Assembly: GCA_002331025.1 (NCBI GenBank)
Contig: DCYG01000009.1
Span: 28,792-92,791 of the forward strand
Reading direction: 5' to 3'
From: Firmicutes bacterium UBA2116
GTDB taxonomy: Bacteria > Bacillota > Clostridia > Tissierellales > Sedimentibacteraceae
DNA length: 64,000 nucleotides
Both the position numbers and the translations under genes were made by a program. Positions 52,175-61,895 of this stretch are shown piece after piece. The notes under the pieces were generated by a model, which was given only the letters and a program-made list of their open reading frames with translations, had not been told where the DNA came from and did no database searches. Within the stretch, counting starts at the first letter, position 1. The number at the start of each line of letters is the position of its first letter.

Positions 52175-53119
52175 TTATAACTTAATCGTAATGCTGTCTT
52201 TAAAGGCTTTAACTACTGAATTTACTGACATAATAATCGAATTATTATTTGCTTTGCTGGTGTAAAAACCAATGTGAGGTGTTGCTATAACATTTGGCAA
52301 ATCAGATAATCTGTAATCCTCAGGAGGCTCACAATCATATACATCTACTGCAGCACCTGAAATTTTACCGCTTTTCAGCAACTCATATAATGCCTCATTA
52401 TCTACTAACTCTGCTCTTGCAACATTGATAAAATATGAATTTTCTTTCATGAGAGATAATAATTCTCTGCTTATAATCCCTTCATTCTCTTTAGTTGCTT
52501 TCATATGTAAAGATATGATATCTGATTTTGAAAAAATTTCTTCAAACGGTACATATCTGATATTGTACTTGGTTTTAAGCTCTTCCGATTCATATATATC
52601 GCACGCTAAAACATCTGCCCCTAAAAGGGATGCTTTCTTCGCAACTATTGAACCAATGTTTCCCGTCCCTATAACACCAAGTACAGATCCTTCAATCTCA
52701 ATGCCTTCCATATTTTCCTGCGTCCATTTTCTTTCCTTAAGATTTTTATCGGCAGCGGTTATTTTCCTTGCTAAAGAAAATGCACAGCTTAATGCAAATT
52801 CAGCTACTGCATTGTTACCGTATCCTTCGATATTTAATACTTCAATACCCTTTTGATTTGCATATTCAGCATCAACAAAGTTCCACATACCGGTACCAAT
52901 AAACTGCAAAATTTTTAAATTAGGTAAACTGTCAAGCATTTCATTGGTAAACTGCATAAGCGCAAACATTATAACATCGGCATCGTGAGCTCTTAACACA
53001 ACTTCTTCAACACTTTCAGGAATTCCGTCAAATACAGATACTTCGCCAATCTGGCATAATGGTTCAATTAAATGTTCATCCGTAATAAAGCATTTTGCAT
53101 CAATAATACAAATTTTCAT
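52175..53119 (-). CDS. D-isomer-specific 2-hydroxyacid dehydrogenase
   Basis: 314 residues. NAD-binding GVIGTGNIGSIVAKKA (about 145-160), catalytic Arg in NVARAELVD, Glu in VYDCEPPED and His in ATPHIGFYT. It would reduce a 2-oxo acid to a D-2-hydroxy acid, or the reverse. Next to an aminotransferase this suggests amino acid to 2-oxo acid to 2-hydroxy acid conversion with NADH re-oxidation. The ATG at 53119 is preceded by AAGGAG. Confidence 0.9.
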   Translation of the reverse strand: MKICIIDAKCFITDEHLIEPLCQIGEVSVFDGIPESVEEVVLRAHDADVIMFALMQFTNEMLDSLPNLKILQFIGTGMWNFVDAEYANQKGIEVLNIEGYGNNAVAEFALSCAFSLARKITAADKNLKERKWTQENMEGIEIEGSVLGVIGTGNIGSIVAKKASLLGADVLACDIYESEELKTKYNIRYVPFEEIFSKSDIISLHMKATKENEGIISRELLSLMKENSYFINVARAELVDNEALYELLKSGKISGAAVDVYDCEPPEDYRLSDLPNVIATPHIGFYTSKANNNSIIMSVNSVVKAFKDSITIKL

Positions 53120-53132
53120 CATATCTCCTTTG

Positions 53133-54299
53133 CTAACTAAAAATACTCATACGATTAATGCGGTCAAATGCTTCTTTTATTTTATCCACACTGACTGTAC
53201 ACGCAATTCTCATATATCCTTCTCCACTCTTTCCAAATCCATTACCAGGTATCACCAAGACATGGGTCTCCTCGAAAAGTTTTTTTGCAACTTCCTCCGA
53301 AGATAACCCCGTTCCCTTTATATTAGGAAAAAGATAGAATGTCCCACGAGGAGGCAGTACGCTCATGTTCTTCGTTTCGCATATTCTTTCATAGGTGTAA
53401 AATACTCTTTCTTTAAAAGCTTCATATAATTTCGGCTGAATAAGCTTTCTGTTCCTGATAGCGTGAAGCATGCCCCTTTGTGAAATTGATGGAGCTGTAA
53501 ATACATTGTTTTCGTTTATTTTTTCCATTGCATCAATAAGATAGCTGGGAGCTATAATATAACCGACGCGCCAGCCCGTCATGGCAAAGTCCTTAGACGC
53601 ACTGCAAACAGTTATTGTCCTTTCTCTCATACCTTTGATATTCATAAACGGCATATTTTTTTCTTCACTGTCAAATGTGTACAGTCCGTAAATATCATCT
53701 GCAATAACTAATATGTCATATTTTTCAGCAATTTCCGCAATTTTATATAAGGTATCATCGCTGAATCTTGCACCTGAAGGGTTATTCGGAGTGTTGATAA
53801 TAATAGCTTTGGTTCTGTTCGTTATAAGCTTTTCCAATCTTTCAACATTAATCTGAAAACCCTCTTCCTCATACGTGTCAAGATAAACCGGAATGCCTCT
53901 TGTTAATTTAATCTGGTCAGGATATGGGGTGAAAAATGGCTCATGTATTATTATTTCATCACCGTCATCTGTAATTGTTTCAAGAACCAGCCAAAGCCCT
54001 TGGCATGCACTGGTTGAAATAAATGTTTCGTCCACTGAAATATCAATATCGTAATCTTCCTTATAATACTTGCACACTTCTCTTCTCAATTCTTCGTCAC
54101 CATAAAAATTCGTATAGTGAGTATGACCTTTTTTGGCATCTTCGAAAGCAGCGTTAATTATAATTTCATCTGTTGTAAAATCAGGATCACCAAAGGTTAA
54201 ATCTATGATGTCATTATATTTGCCCATCATTGTTCCGATTTCGCCCATAGCCGATGCAACCGTATTCCAGTATCTTTTTGCAATATACTTATGTTTCAT
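53133..54299 (-). CDS. Class I/II PLP-dependent aminotransferase
   Basis: 388 residues, fold type I. PLP-binding features: NTPNNPSGARFS, the Asp of VIADDIYGLY, the Schiff-base Lys in CSASKDFAMTGWRVGY and a substrate-carboxylate Arg in YMRIACTV. It is like the AspC/PatA group; the amino donor is not determined. The start at 54299 has GGGAGG eight bases upstream. Confidence 0.92.
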   Translation of the reverse strand: MKHKYIAKRYWNTVASAMGEIGTMMGKYNDIIDLTFGDPDFTTDEIIINAAFEDAKKGHTHYTNFYGDEELRREVCKYYKEDYDIDISVDETFISTSACQGLWLVLETITDDGDEIIIHEPFFTPYPDQIKLTRGIPVYLDTYEEEGFQINVERLEKLITNRTKAIIINTPNNPSGARFSDDTLYKIAEIAEKYDILVIADDIYGLYTFDSEEKNMPFMNIKGMRERTITVCSASKDFAMTGWRVGYIIAPSYLIDAMEKINENNVFTAPSISQRGMLHAIRNRKLIQPKLYEAFKERVFYTYERICETKNMSVLPPRGTFYLFPNIKGTGLSSEEVAKKLFEETHVLVIPGNGFGKSGEGYMRIACTVSVDKIKEAFDRINRMSIFS

Positions 54300-54327
54300 T
54301 ACTTTTACCTCCCATAAGTTCATTAAT

Positions 54328-55098
54328 CTAAAATCTTAAAGACAAGCAGCTTAATCCTCCGTCGAGCTTCTTATATTCGGATGTGTCCAAAACTATTACT
54401 TTGTATCCTGCATCTCTTACACCTTTTTCTACCGTAGGGTAACCTTCGGGAACTATAACTATATCGTTTATCCATATACAATTAGCTCCATACGCTTCAT
54501 TTTCCGGAACAATTATTTTATTGAATGATTTAAAATCTTCCTTTTCGATGAATTCACCCGATACGAGCATATTATTATTTTCAATGTAATTTACGCCGGT
54601 TTTTAAGTGTAAAACCTCTTCAAGAGAAACAACAGAGCACGTATGTCCGTATTTTTCAAGAGCTTCTTTAAACTGTCTGCAGCCTTCTTCATTTGTGCGG
54701 GCAGACAAACCAATATAGAAATGATTTCCTACCATCATTACATCTCCGCCTTCCATGGCTCCGGGTGAAGTAATGTATTCAATTTGATCATCACTGTAAA
54801 ATTTTTTAATGGTATCAATCATAAGAACTGACTCTCCCCTTCTGGTAGAAGCTCCGGGATTTGAAATAATTGCGCATCTCTTTGTTAATACTGCTGTATC
54901 CTCCACAAAACATGAGTCCGGATATTCTTCCAATGCTTCCAATACTGTTACTTTAACCCCACATTCTTCTAAAGCTTTAATGTAAGCATCATGCTGTTTT
55001 AAAGCTAACTCGTAATCCGGCTTACCTAACTCCGGCGCTGATGTAATTCCTTCTGCTAATGACCTTCCCGGTCTTCTGACTATGACATTTTTAAACAT
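54328..55098 (-). CDS. Dimethylargininase (DDAH)-like guanidine hydrolase
   Basis: 256 residues of the guanidine-modifying-enzyme fold. Catalytic residues fit the DDAH family: Glu/Asp in FVEDTAV, AMEGGDVMMVG, His in HLKTGVNYIE and the nucleophilic Cys in GGLSCLSLRF (about residue 251). DDAH turns methylated arginine into citrulline plus a methylamine; bacterial members also act on other guanidino or arginine-like substrates. It is part of a six-gene operon with a second GME enzyme. Confidence 0.88.
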   Translation of the reverse strand: MFKNVIVRRPGRSLAEGITSAPELGKPDYELALKQHDAYIKALEECGVKVTVLEALEEYPDSCFVEDTAVLTKRCAIISNPGASTRRGESVLMIDTIKKFYSDDQIEYITSPGAMEGGDVMMVGNHFYIGLSARTNEEGCRQFKEALEKYGHTCSVVSLEEVLHLKTGVNYIENNNMLVSGEFIEKEDFKSFNKIIVPENEAYGANCIWINDIVIVPEGYPTVEKGVRDAGYKVIVLDTSEYKKLDGGLSCLSLRF

Positions 55099-55109
55099 TT
55101 TAATCCTCC

Positions 55110-56801
55110 TTAAAATTTATGCTGATTTTTATTATTATTTAATATCAAACAAACCGCGTGATTTAATATTCTCGGCGTGCGTATATATAAATCTTCATTG
55201 AAAACCCTTTCCGTTAACTTATGAAAATCCTTGCCCCATGGTCCAATGTTAATACATGGCATTGATATTTTTTCGATTGTATCAACAGGGATGTCGTACA
55301 GCTTGCCATACAACGGCATTGACAACCGCAACGCACTTATTATTTCTTGGCCGTTAACAATACCGGTGTAACTTAAATCAGAAATTCCTGTATAGAAATA
55401 TTCCTTTGTATATGTTTGGTCAAACTGTTCCTTTGTAAATTTATTCAACTCTTCACTAATGTTTTTTATTTCAGTATCTAATGAATCAAAATTAATATTA
55501 GAAGTGTTGGGATAATATGGAGGTATCAGACCATATATGATCCTTGGTGATACATCATCTATATATTCATATATCAATTCAATCAAATCAAAGTTTGCTT
55601 CTATCATGGATATTTCGTTGTATTTAAATTTATGACTTAATTCATCCATTTTATTGCTATATTTTTCTGTGAATTTTTTACCGTATTTCTCTTTTGCTTC
55701 CTGATATAATTCAGAAAAATTTGCTACCTTTGTTTCCCACGGAAGCTTTTTATATGGTATTTTGGTAATTTCCGTAAATTCAACATGACTTTTATTCATG
55801 TCTTTAATTACTTCATCAAATGCTTCTGCGCATATATACTTTACTTCCTTCAAAATGCTTTGAGGAGTTTGATGTAATGTTAGAATGCTGAAGCAGCCCT
55901 TAACGCTCAAAGGCATTGATACATCATATTTATTCTTACCATCCCTCAGATAAAGCCATGTCGGAGGCGGTGATGTCTCATCCCTCACAATATCACTAAG
56001 ACGCATATTAAGCTCAGTCTTTCTGACTATGCAGCTCATTATATTCAGTGGATTCAATCCTTCAAAAACCTTGCCTGCATGTGCTAAAGCACCTCTTACA
56101 TACACAAAAGGCATTAATTTCCCTACAGAGCCTTCCGAAAAAATACCCTGAGAGAAATCCTTTCTTTGATGCGGCTCCGAGTTAATCATCATCCTGTAAT
56201 TCAATTGGTGTTTTTCTTTTAATTCATATAACAGCTTTACGGCAGATCTCATGCCTGCAGACAGATTTTCTTCATCGGGTACGGCTATTAAAACAATATT
56301 TCCTTTGAAATTCTTTAATTCACTGTATCTCTTCAGCAAAGCTATCTGGATGGAACCTCCGCCTTTCATATCACAAACGCCTCGTCCGAACAGAAACGTA
56401 TCGTCTATTAAATCCTTCTGAGCGTTTTCGCCCAAGGTGTCTTTTATTTTCAACAGCTCTTCTTTTAATTCATCCGGCGAAAAAGCAAAATCCTTCAACA
56501 GCTTAAAATCCTCTACACTGACAACATCATTGTGATGAACGAATACAACCGTATCTTCTCCCTCTCCTTTTAAAAATGCATAGCTTACAGACCTGTCAAA
56601 CACATCATTATCTATTGGATATGCTCCAAATGAATCAGGAGTATTTTTAAAATATGGAATCTTTGAAAAATAGTCTAAAAAGAATTTTTCAGCTTCTTTT
56701 TCCTTAGCTGTATTAGTGAAGCTTTCAGCTTTTAAATAAGCAAATAAAATTTCTTTTATATCATTTTCAATACCATCTATAATTGCATCATTAACTGTCA
56801 T
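55110..56801 (-). CDS. M20-family metallohydrolase, RocB-like
   Basis: 563 residues, matching the long RocB group of the M20 peptidase/deacylase family. Metal-site motifs: VVFVHHNDVVSV, RGVCDMKGGGS, PDEENLSAG and MINSEPHQ. RocB belongs to the Bacillus arginine-use operon but its reaction is not known. An amidohydrolase or deacylase step for a conjugated amino acid is likely. It sits between the two guanidine hydrolases, 11 and 13 bases from its neighbours. Confidence 0.88.
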   Translation of the reverse strand: MTVNDAIIDGIENDIKEILFAYLKAESFTNTAKEKEAEKFFLDYFSKIPYFKNTPDSFGAYPIDNDVFDRSVSYAFLKGEGEDTVVFVHHNDVVSVEDFKLLKDFAFSPDELKEELLKIKDTLGENAQKDLIDDTFLFGRGVCDMKGGGSIQIALLKRYSELKNFKGNIVLIAVPDEENLSAGMRSAVKLLYELKEKHQLNYRMMINSEPHQRKDFSQGIFSEGSVGKLMPFVYVRGALAHAGKVFEGLNPLNIMSCIVRKTELNMRLSDIVRDETSPPPTWLYLRDGKNKYDVSMPLSVKGCFSILTLHQTPQSILKEVKYICAEAFDEVIKDMNKSHVEFTEITKIPYKKLPWETKVANFSELYQEAKEKYGKKFTEKYSNKMDELSHKFKYNEISMIEANFDLIELIYEYIDDVSPRIIYGLIPPYYPNTSNINFDSLDTEIKNISEELNKFTKEQFDQTYTKEYFYTGISDLSYTGIVNGQEIISALRLSMPLYGKLYDIPVDTIEKISMPCINIGPWGKDFHKLTERVFNEDLYIRTPRILNHAVCLILNNNKNQHKF

Positions 56802-56814
56802 TTTATTTCTCCAA

Positions 56815-57690
56815 TTACAATCTGGTTATCGGATGAGTCAGACATGTCGGCCCGCCTGTTCCCCGATAAGACATCTCATGACCTTCATATGCATATACCG
56901 TACATCCTTCTTTAATTAATTTTTGTTTTATCTCAGGATTTCCTTTTAAAACAACGCATACTCTGGGTGCCAAGGCCAATACATTTGAACCTAAATAATC
57001 GTATTCTTTGTCATTAACTTCAATCAACTTCATTCCTCTTTCAATTAACAGCTCCCTGAAAAATACCGGCATATATTTCGAATATACTACTGCTAAATCC
57101 TCATCAACCATGCTTATTACGCTCATAAGATGCAGGCAGGCATCCGCACCTTCGCCATGGGGCATAGAAACAACAATTACCTCATCCACTATATCTTTTA
57201 CTAACTCCTTAAATTGACGTATTCCCTCATCGTTAGTGCGATACCCTCTTCCGATTGCAACTGTTCTTTCGTCAAGCCACACTACATCGCCGCCCTCCAT
57301 TTTTCCGGGATGTTTAATGTATCCCAATGTAGGCACACCAATACTTTTTAAATATTCCTCTGTTACGAGATATTCCTTGCTTCTCAACTCCTTACCCATT
57401 GGAAAATAAATAGCACCCTTTGATGTAACCTTCAGTGGGTCATGAGTATAAATAGAATCCAGTCCGACCCTTTCGTCCTGCGGTAAGTAGAAAACATTTT
57501 CCACATTGTCAGTAATAATTTTTTCGAAATCTTCATATTCCTTAACTGCTTTTTCATAGTCAGGACATCCAAAATAACAAAACTTTTCATAATTGCTGTT
57601 TAAATGATCTTGCCTCACAAATGCTTCAGATGGTCTTTTTAATAAGACGGATTTAATTTTGCCTACCATAGATTGACAACCATATTCCAT
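56815..57690 (-). CDS. Arginine deiminase/amidinotransferase-family protein
   Basis: 291 residues, GME fold. Motifs: GKMEGGDVVWLDE, the catalytic His in PHGEGADACLHLMS and the nucleophilic Cys in GGPTCLTHPITRL (about residue 283). It is only distantly related to the DDAH-like protein of the same operon and is shorter than true arginine deiminase (about 410 residues). The first gene of the operon. I start at 57690 because GGAGG lies five bases upstream; an ATG 20 codons earlier has no site. Confidence 0.85.
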   Translation of the reverse strand: MEYGCQSMVGKIKSVLLKRPSEAFVRQDHLNSNYEKFCYFGCPDYEKAVKEYEDFEKIITDNVENVFYLPQDERVGLDSIYTHDPLKVTSKGAIYFPMGKELRSKEYLVTEEYLKSIGVPTLGYIKHPGKMEGGDVVWLDERTVAIGRGYRTNDEGIRQFKELVKDIVDEVIVVSMPHGEGADACLHLMSVISMVDEDLAVVYSKYMPVFFRELLIERGMKLIEVNDKEYDYLGSNVLALAPRVCVVLKGNPEIKQKLIKEGCTVYAYEGHEMSYRGTGGPTCLTHPITRL

Positions 57691-57740
57691 AATGCCTCCA
57701 TATTTAAATAATAGTTGTGAGATATTTTGTATTAAATATT

Positions 57741-57750
57741 TTGTATACAA
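57741..57750 (-). promoter_or_regulatory. Candidate GntR operator in the divergent spacer
   Basis: Exact palindrome TTGTATACAA, the FadR-subfamily type of half-site. Related words ATTTTGTATA recur at 57789, TATATACAAT at 57841 and ATTTTGTA at 57863, so the 234-base spacer holds several possible boxes for both divergent promoters. Confidence 0.65.
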
Positions 57751-57924
57751 TATATATTATATATTAATAGAAAATAAATGCAAGGAATATTTTGTATATT
57801 TTATATTGTAATGTATAATGACTTTTAAAACATAAAATACTATATACAATATATTATTGAAATATTTTGTAATTCATGCTATTATATTAAATAAATGCTT
57901 ACTAAAATAATCAGGAGATAATTT

Positions 57925-58575
57925 ATGTTAACACATTATATGTCACTAAAGGATCACGTTTATAATTATATATCTGAAAAAATTAATGATGGCTCATTAA
58001 AACCCGATGATAAAATTAATGAACAGCAAATTTCAGATGCATTAAATATCAGCAGGACTCCTATAAGAGAAGCACTGATTCAATTAGCATCAGATGGATT
58101 TTTAGAAAACACACCACGGAGAGGTTTTCGTGTAAAATTTTTAGATATAAAAAGAGCTCAGGAATTATATGAAATCATAGGAATTCTGGATGGAAGAGTT
58201 GCTTACAGCACTGTTGATTTAATTAAAGAAGATGATTTAAGAAATATGAAGTTTTTAGCTGACTCTATGGATGTAGCGATTGAACAGGGTATGAGTGCTA
58301 AATATTATGAGCTGCAAATTCAGTTTCATGATATATATCTTAACTTATATGATAACTCCGAATTAATTTCTCTTCTTAACAAATTAAAAGATAATTTTTT
58401 AAGAAAATATTATATTTTTGATGATAAAGACAACGAAATGCAAATCTTAAGAGAAACAAACCTTCAGCATCATGAAATTATACAGTTGTTTAAAGAAAAG
58501 AAAAAGGATGAGCTGGAACGATATATCAGGGATGTGCATTGGAACAAAGAATCAGCCATGTTTGATTCACTATAA
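57925..58575 (+). CDS. GntR-family regulator with FCD domain
   Basis: 216 residues: winged helix (LKDHVYNYISEKINDGSLKP ... INEQQISDALNISRTPIREA) and a C-terminal all-helical FCD domain (about 75-215) with the metal/ligand-type His residues in FHDIYLNLYD and LQHHEIIQLF. It is divergent from the catabolic operon and probably represses it until an acid or amino acid intermediate binds. AGGAG precedes the ATG. Confidence 0.93.
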   Translation: MLTHYMSLKDHVYNYISEKINDGSLKPDDKINEQQISDALNISRTPIREALIQLASDGFLENTPRRGFRVKFLDIKRAQELYEIIGILDGRVAYSTVDLIKEDDLRNMKFLADSMDVAIEQGMSAKYYELQIQFHDIYLNLYDNSELISLLNKLKDNFLRKYYIFDDKDNEMQILRETNLQHHEIIQLFKEKKKDELERYIRDVHWNKESAMFDSL

Positions 58576-58582
58576 TATTAAA

Positions 58583-58604
58583 CCACCGCCTTTATAGGCG
58601 GTGG
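58583..58604 (+). terminator. Hairpin after the GntR gene
   Basis: CCACCGCC-TTTATA-GGCGGTGG, seven bases past the stop. The stem is strong but the T-run is poor, so termination efficiency is uncertain. Confidence 0.6.
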
Positions 58605-58675
58605 CATCTTAACTTAGTTATATTTCTCCGTTATTTCATTGCCTTTATATGGTCGGCAACCTTCTTATATATTAC

Positions 58676-59974
58676 TTAATCAATATCATAGCTTTCTACT
58701 TTTTTAAGCTTTATTCCGTCAACCAATCCTTTTAATCCCTGCGCTAAACCACTTAACTCCTCACTGGCTGCAGCACTTTCCTCTGATGTTGCCGAATTTG
58801 TTTGAACAACAGAAGAAATTTGATCAATGCCTACAGAAACCTGAGAAGTACCAACCGCTTGCTGTGTCGATGCTTCTGCTATTTGTTCAACAAGCTCTAC
58901 AGTTGCTTTAACCTTATCCACAATGGATTTTAGTGATTCTTCTGTTTCATTAACTATTTTAGAGCCGTTTTCAACAGCTGATAATGATCTCTCAATAAGC
59001 TGCGTTGTATTCTTTGCTGCTTCTGAGCTTTTAGAAGCCAGATTTCTTACTTCCTCCGCAACTACAGCAAAGCCCTTTCCTGCCGTACCGGCTCTTGCTG
59101 CCTCAACGGCCGCGTTTAAAGCAAGTATGTTGGTTTGGAAGGCAATATCGTCTATTGTCCTGATTATCTTAGATATTTCAACGGAGGTTTCTTTAATTTC
59201 ATCCATTGCATTAACCATATTATTCATATGCTTGTTTCCATTTGCAACCTCAACAGAGGTTTCTTCCGAGCTCAATTTTGCTGTCTCAGCATTTTTTGCA
59301 TTCTGATTTGTTTGTTCGGATAATTCATTTATAGTTGCCGCCAACTCTTCTATTGAGCTTGCCTGTTCCGTTGTTCCCTGTGATAAAACCTGAGCATTTT
59401 CAGCAACCTGATCAGCCCCGGATGCAACTAATTCTGAGCTGTCAATAATTCGTTCCATCAATCTGTTTAATCTCAAATTGATTTTTCTTATAGCTTCACC
59501 AATTGCTTCAAAATCACCGGGATATTTTTTTTCTAAGGTTACGGTAAAATCGCCTTCATCAATCGAAACAAGATTATGTGTCATTTCACTTACCATCGAA
59601 TTTATTTCTATCACAATATTATTTACTACTTTACTTAATAGTCCTATTTCGTCTTCTTTGTCGATTATTTCCACATCCGTATGCATGTCCCCTTTTGCCA
59701 AATCATCCAACCTTTTTGTAAGCTTATTTAATGGATTTATTATACGATTAGATAAGCTGCCTACCAATACATAAGAAAGGATAATCAAAATAACCGCAAT
59801 TGAACCGGCCGCTATAATTTCAACTGTATTTAATGTATTATTAGCATACTTGAAACCAATATATGCAGATAATGCAGATATTAATATTATTGTAAAAATT
59901 ACAAAAGAAATAATATTGATAAGCAACTGTTTTTTAATACTCCTAGACATTTTATTTATTCCCAAATCCTTCAT
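58676..59974 (-). CDS. Methyl-accepting chemotaxis protein without an external sensor
   Basis: 432 residues. Two adjacent membrane helices (about 16-37 and 46-70) are joined by a very short loop, so there is no extracytoplasmic ligand domain. HAMP (about 70-122) and the signalling domain with ILALNAAVEAARAG follow. It may sense the membrane, a cytoplasmic cue or act in arrays as helper. AGGAG is eight bases before the ATG. Confidence 0.92.
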   Translation of the reverse strand: MKDLGINKMSRSIKKQLLINIISFVIFTIILISALSAYIGFKYANNTLNTVEIIAAGSIAVILIILSYVLVGSLSNRIINPLNKLTKRLDDLAKGDMHTDVEIIDKEDEIGLLSKVVNNIVIEINSMVSEMTHNLVSIDEGDFTVTLEKKYPGDFEAIGEAIRKINLRLNRLMERIIDSSELVASGADQVAENAQVLSQGTTEQASSIEELAATINELSEQTNQNAKNAETAKLSSEETSVEVANGNKHMNNMVNAMDEIKETSVEISKIIRTIDDIAFQTNILALNAAVEAARAGTAGKGFAVVAEEVRNLASKSSEAAKNTTQLIERSLSAVENGSKIVNETEESLKSIVDKVKATVELVEQIAEASTQQAVGTSQVSVGIDQISSVVQTNSATSEESAAASEELSGLAQGLKGLVDGIKLKKVESYDID

Positions 59975-60002
59975 ATACTTTTCTCCTATAATTTAATGTT
60001 TA

Positions 60003-60056
60003 GGGGACATTCCCCCTTATCATCAGAGACTTTCCCTATGTTAGGGGAGTGTCCCC
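60003..60056. repeat. Family B repeat overlapping the EAL-gene stop
   Basis: GGGGACATTCCCCC ... TTAGGGGAGTGTCCCC. It encodes the last residues (GDTPLT) and the stop codon of the EAL gene. Confidence 0.8.
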
Positions 60057-61628
60057 TTTCCTATACACGCATTCCGATGCGGGCAGCTTATATTTTTTTC
60101 TGCCATTACATATAAGTGCATTGAATTCTGATATGGGGATAGGTTTTTCGAAAATAAATCCCTGAGCCATATCACAACCTATATCTCTTAAAAAATCAAC
60201 CTGCATGTCGGTTTCTACACCTTCCGATATAACGTTCAGATTTAAATTTTTTGCCATATTGACAATATTGTTAACGATGATTTGTGAACTGTAATCTTCG
60301 ATATGTTCTAAAAATATCTTATCCAGCTTAAGAGTATCAATAGGCATGTCCTTCAATAACCCCAGACATGAATACCCCGAACCGAAATCATCCATTGATA
60401 TATCAAAACCATCATTTCTGAATTTTCTCATTACAGTAAAAATTTCATCTTCTTTTTCATTGCTGAATACCACCGATTCGGTAATTTCAATTTCAATCAG
60501 ATTATCAGGTATATTATAATTTTCCTTTATTTTATTGTAATCATGTACAAAATTTGCGTTTAAAAAATGTATCCTTGAAACATTTACCGAAACAGGTACC
60601 ACATGATATCCTAAATTGAGCCAACTTCTTAAATAAAGACATACCTGTTCAAAAACAAATTTATCGAGCTTTGTAATAAATCCATTCTTTTCAAAAATCG
60701 GGATAAATCTGATTGGATTTAATAACCCTAACTCCGGATGATTCCATCTGACCAACGCCTCGGCACCGGATATTTCACCTGTCTTTAAATCTACCTTCGG
60801 CTGCATGTAAACTTCAAATTCATTTCTCTCTAAAGCGCCATACATACCGTCCTCTAATTTTTTAACTTCGATTAAATTATTTCCGATGCTGTCATTATAG
60901 ATTGCATAGCTGCTTTTGTACTCGCTTTTCAGGTCACCTTTTGCAAAAATTGCCTTATCTATCGCTGAGCGCACATCTACATTTTCATTATCTATAAAGC
61001 ATATACCTGCCATGATTGCCGGCTTTATGTTGACCTCATTCCAAATATCCAGACCCTCAATTTTTTCTGTTATATTTTTAATTCTGCTAACTAACTCATC
61101 CTGCTCCGAATATTCAAATAAAACAAAAAAATTATCTCCTTCAGCCTTGCCGAAAACCTCATTTACAAAATTATCATTCAAAATCATGCCTATCTGCATA
61201 AGTATTTCGTCGCCTATTTTATAACCGACACTGTTATTTATTATCGAAAATTTATTTATATCATAATGAGCAAGCGCATATCTTTTTTCAATATTATTAT
61301 TTATATGCTCCTCAGCATCAACAATAAATTTAAATTTGTTTCTTACATTGTACAATATATCCGATTGTTCCAGGTCTTTTAATTTACTGTATATATTTTT
61401 CTTAAACGATCTATATACTTTTATTATAAAAAAGCATATCCCAATTATCATTGCAATAAAAATAAAATTAAAAAAAGTAAGCATCCATTCACTATATGTA
61501 ATTTCACGACCGCCTATTATACGTATTATGGAAAATACAATTATCAATGTACCTATTAAAACAATAGCAATAAATCTTTTTATCAGGGGAGTAAACTTTA
61601 AAATTTTATCATTGTTAATTTTATTCAT
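60036..61628 (-). CDS. EAL-domain c-di-GMP phosphodiesterase with degenerate GGDEF
   Basis: 530 residues. Two N-terminal helices (about 18-36 and 46-69), a GGDEF domain whose active loop reads AEGDNF instead of GGDEF (so no cyclase activity is expected) and a complete EAL domain: GAEALVRWNHPE, IEIEITESV, DDFGSGYSCLG, KLDKIFLEH and ISEGVET. It should hydrolyse c-di-GMP and favour motility. It is next to a chemoreceptor and the flagellin gene. The final six codons come from a dispersed repeat. Confidence 0.93.
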   Translation of the reverse strand: MNKINNDKILKFTPLIKRFIAIVLIGTLIIVFSIIRIIGGREITYSEWMLTFFNFIFIAMIIGICFFIIKVYRSFKKNIYSKLKDLEQSDILYNVRNKFKFIVDAEEHINNNIEKRYALAHYDINKFSIINNSVGYKIGDEILMQIGMILNDNFVNEVFGKAEGDNFFVLFEYSEQDELVSRIKNITEKIEGLDIWNEVNIKPAIMAGICFIDNENVDVRSAIDKAIFAKGDLKSEYKSSYAIYNDSIGNNLIEVKKLEDGMYGALERNEFEVYMQPKVDLKTGEISGAEALVRWNHPELGLLNPIRFIPIFEKNGFITKLDKFVFEQVCLYLRSWLNLGYHVVPVSVNVSRIHFLNANFVHDYNKIKENYNIPDNLIEIEITESVVFSNEKEDEIFTVMRKFRNDGFDISMDDFGSGYSCLGLLKDMPIDTLKLDKIFLEHIEDYSSQIIVNNIVNMAKNLNLNVISEGVETDMQVDFLRDIGCDMAQGFIFEKPIPISEFNALICNGRKKYKLPASECVYRKGDTPLT

Positions 61629-61678
61629 CTCAGTACTCCATCAGTTTATTCACAAATACACGAACTGTCATCCCTTTA

Positions 61679-61790
61679 TTGTCATTCTGAGAGCTTGCCC
61701 GAAGAATCTCATCTCTTCTCCGTCATCCTGAGCGGAGTCGAAAGTTCTCAGTTCTTCTCTGTCATCCTGAACGTCAGTGAAGGATCTCAT
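61679..61790. repeat. Cluster of three family A arms
   Basis: GTCATTCTGAGAGCTTGCCC-GAAGAATCTCATC, GTCATCCTGAGCGGAGTCGA and GTCATCCTGAACGTCAGTGA-AGGATCTCATC, all in the same direction, in the 267-base gap between the EAL gene and flagellin. Confidence 0.85.
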
Positions 61791-61856
61791 CTTTTCACTC
61801 ACTATACAATATCGGCATCTTATTAACAAAATTTATACTATAATAAAAATTTTGCC

Positions 61857-61885
61857 AAAAAAATAAGGGGTTTACACCCCTTATT
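61857..61885 (-). terminator. Flagellin terminator
   Basis: Minus-strand stem AATAAGGGG-TGTAAA-CCCCTTATT followed by TTTTT, 10 bases past the stop; as expected for a very abundant mRNA. Confidence 0.9.
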
Positions 61886-61895
61886 AAGTTTTTAA

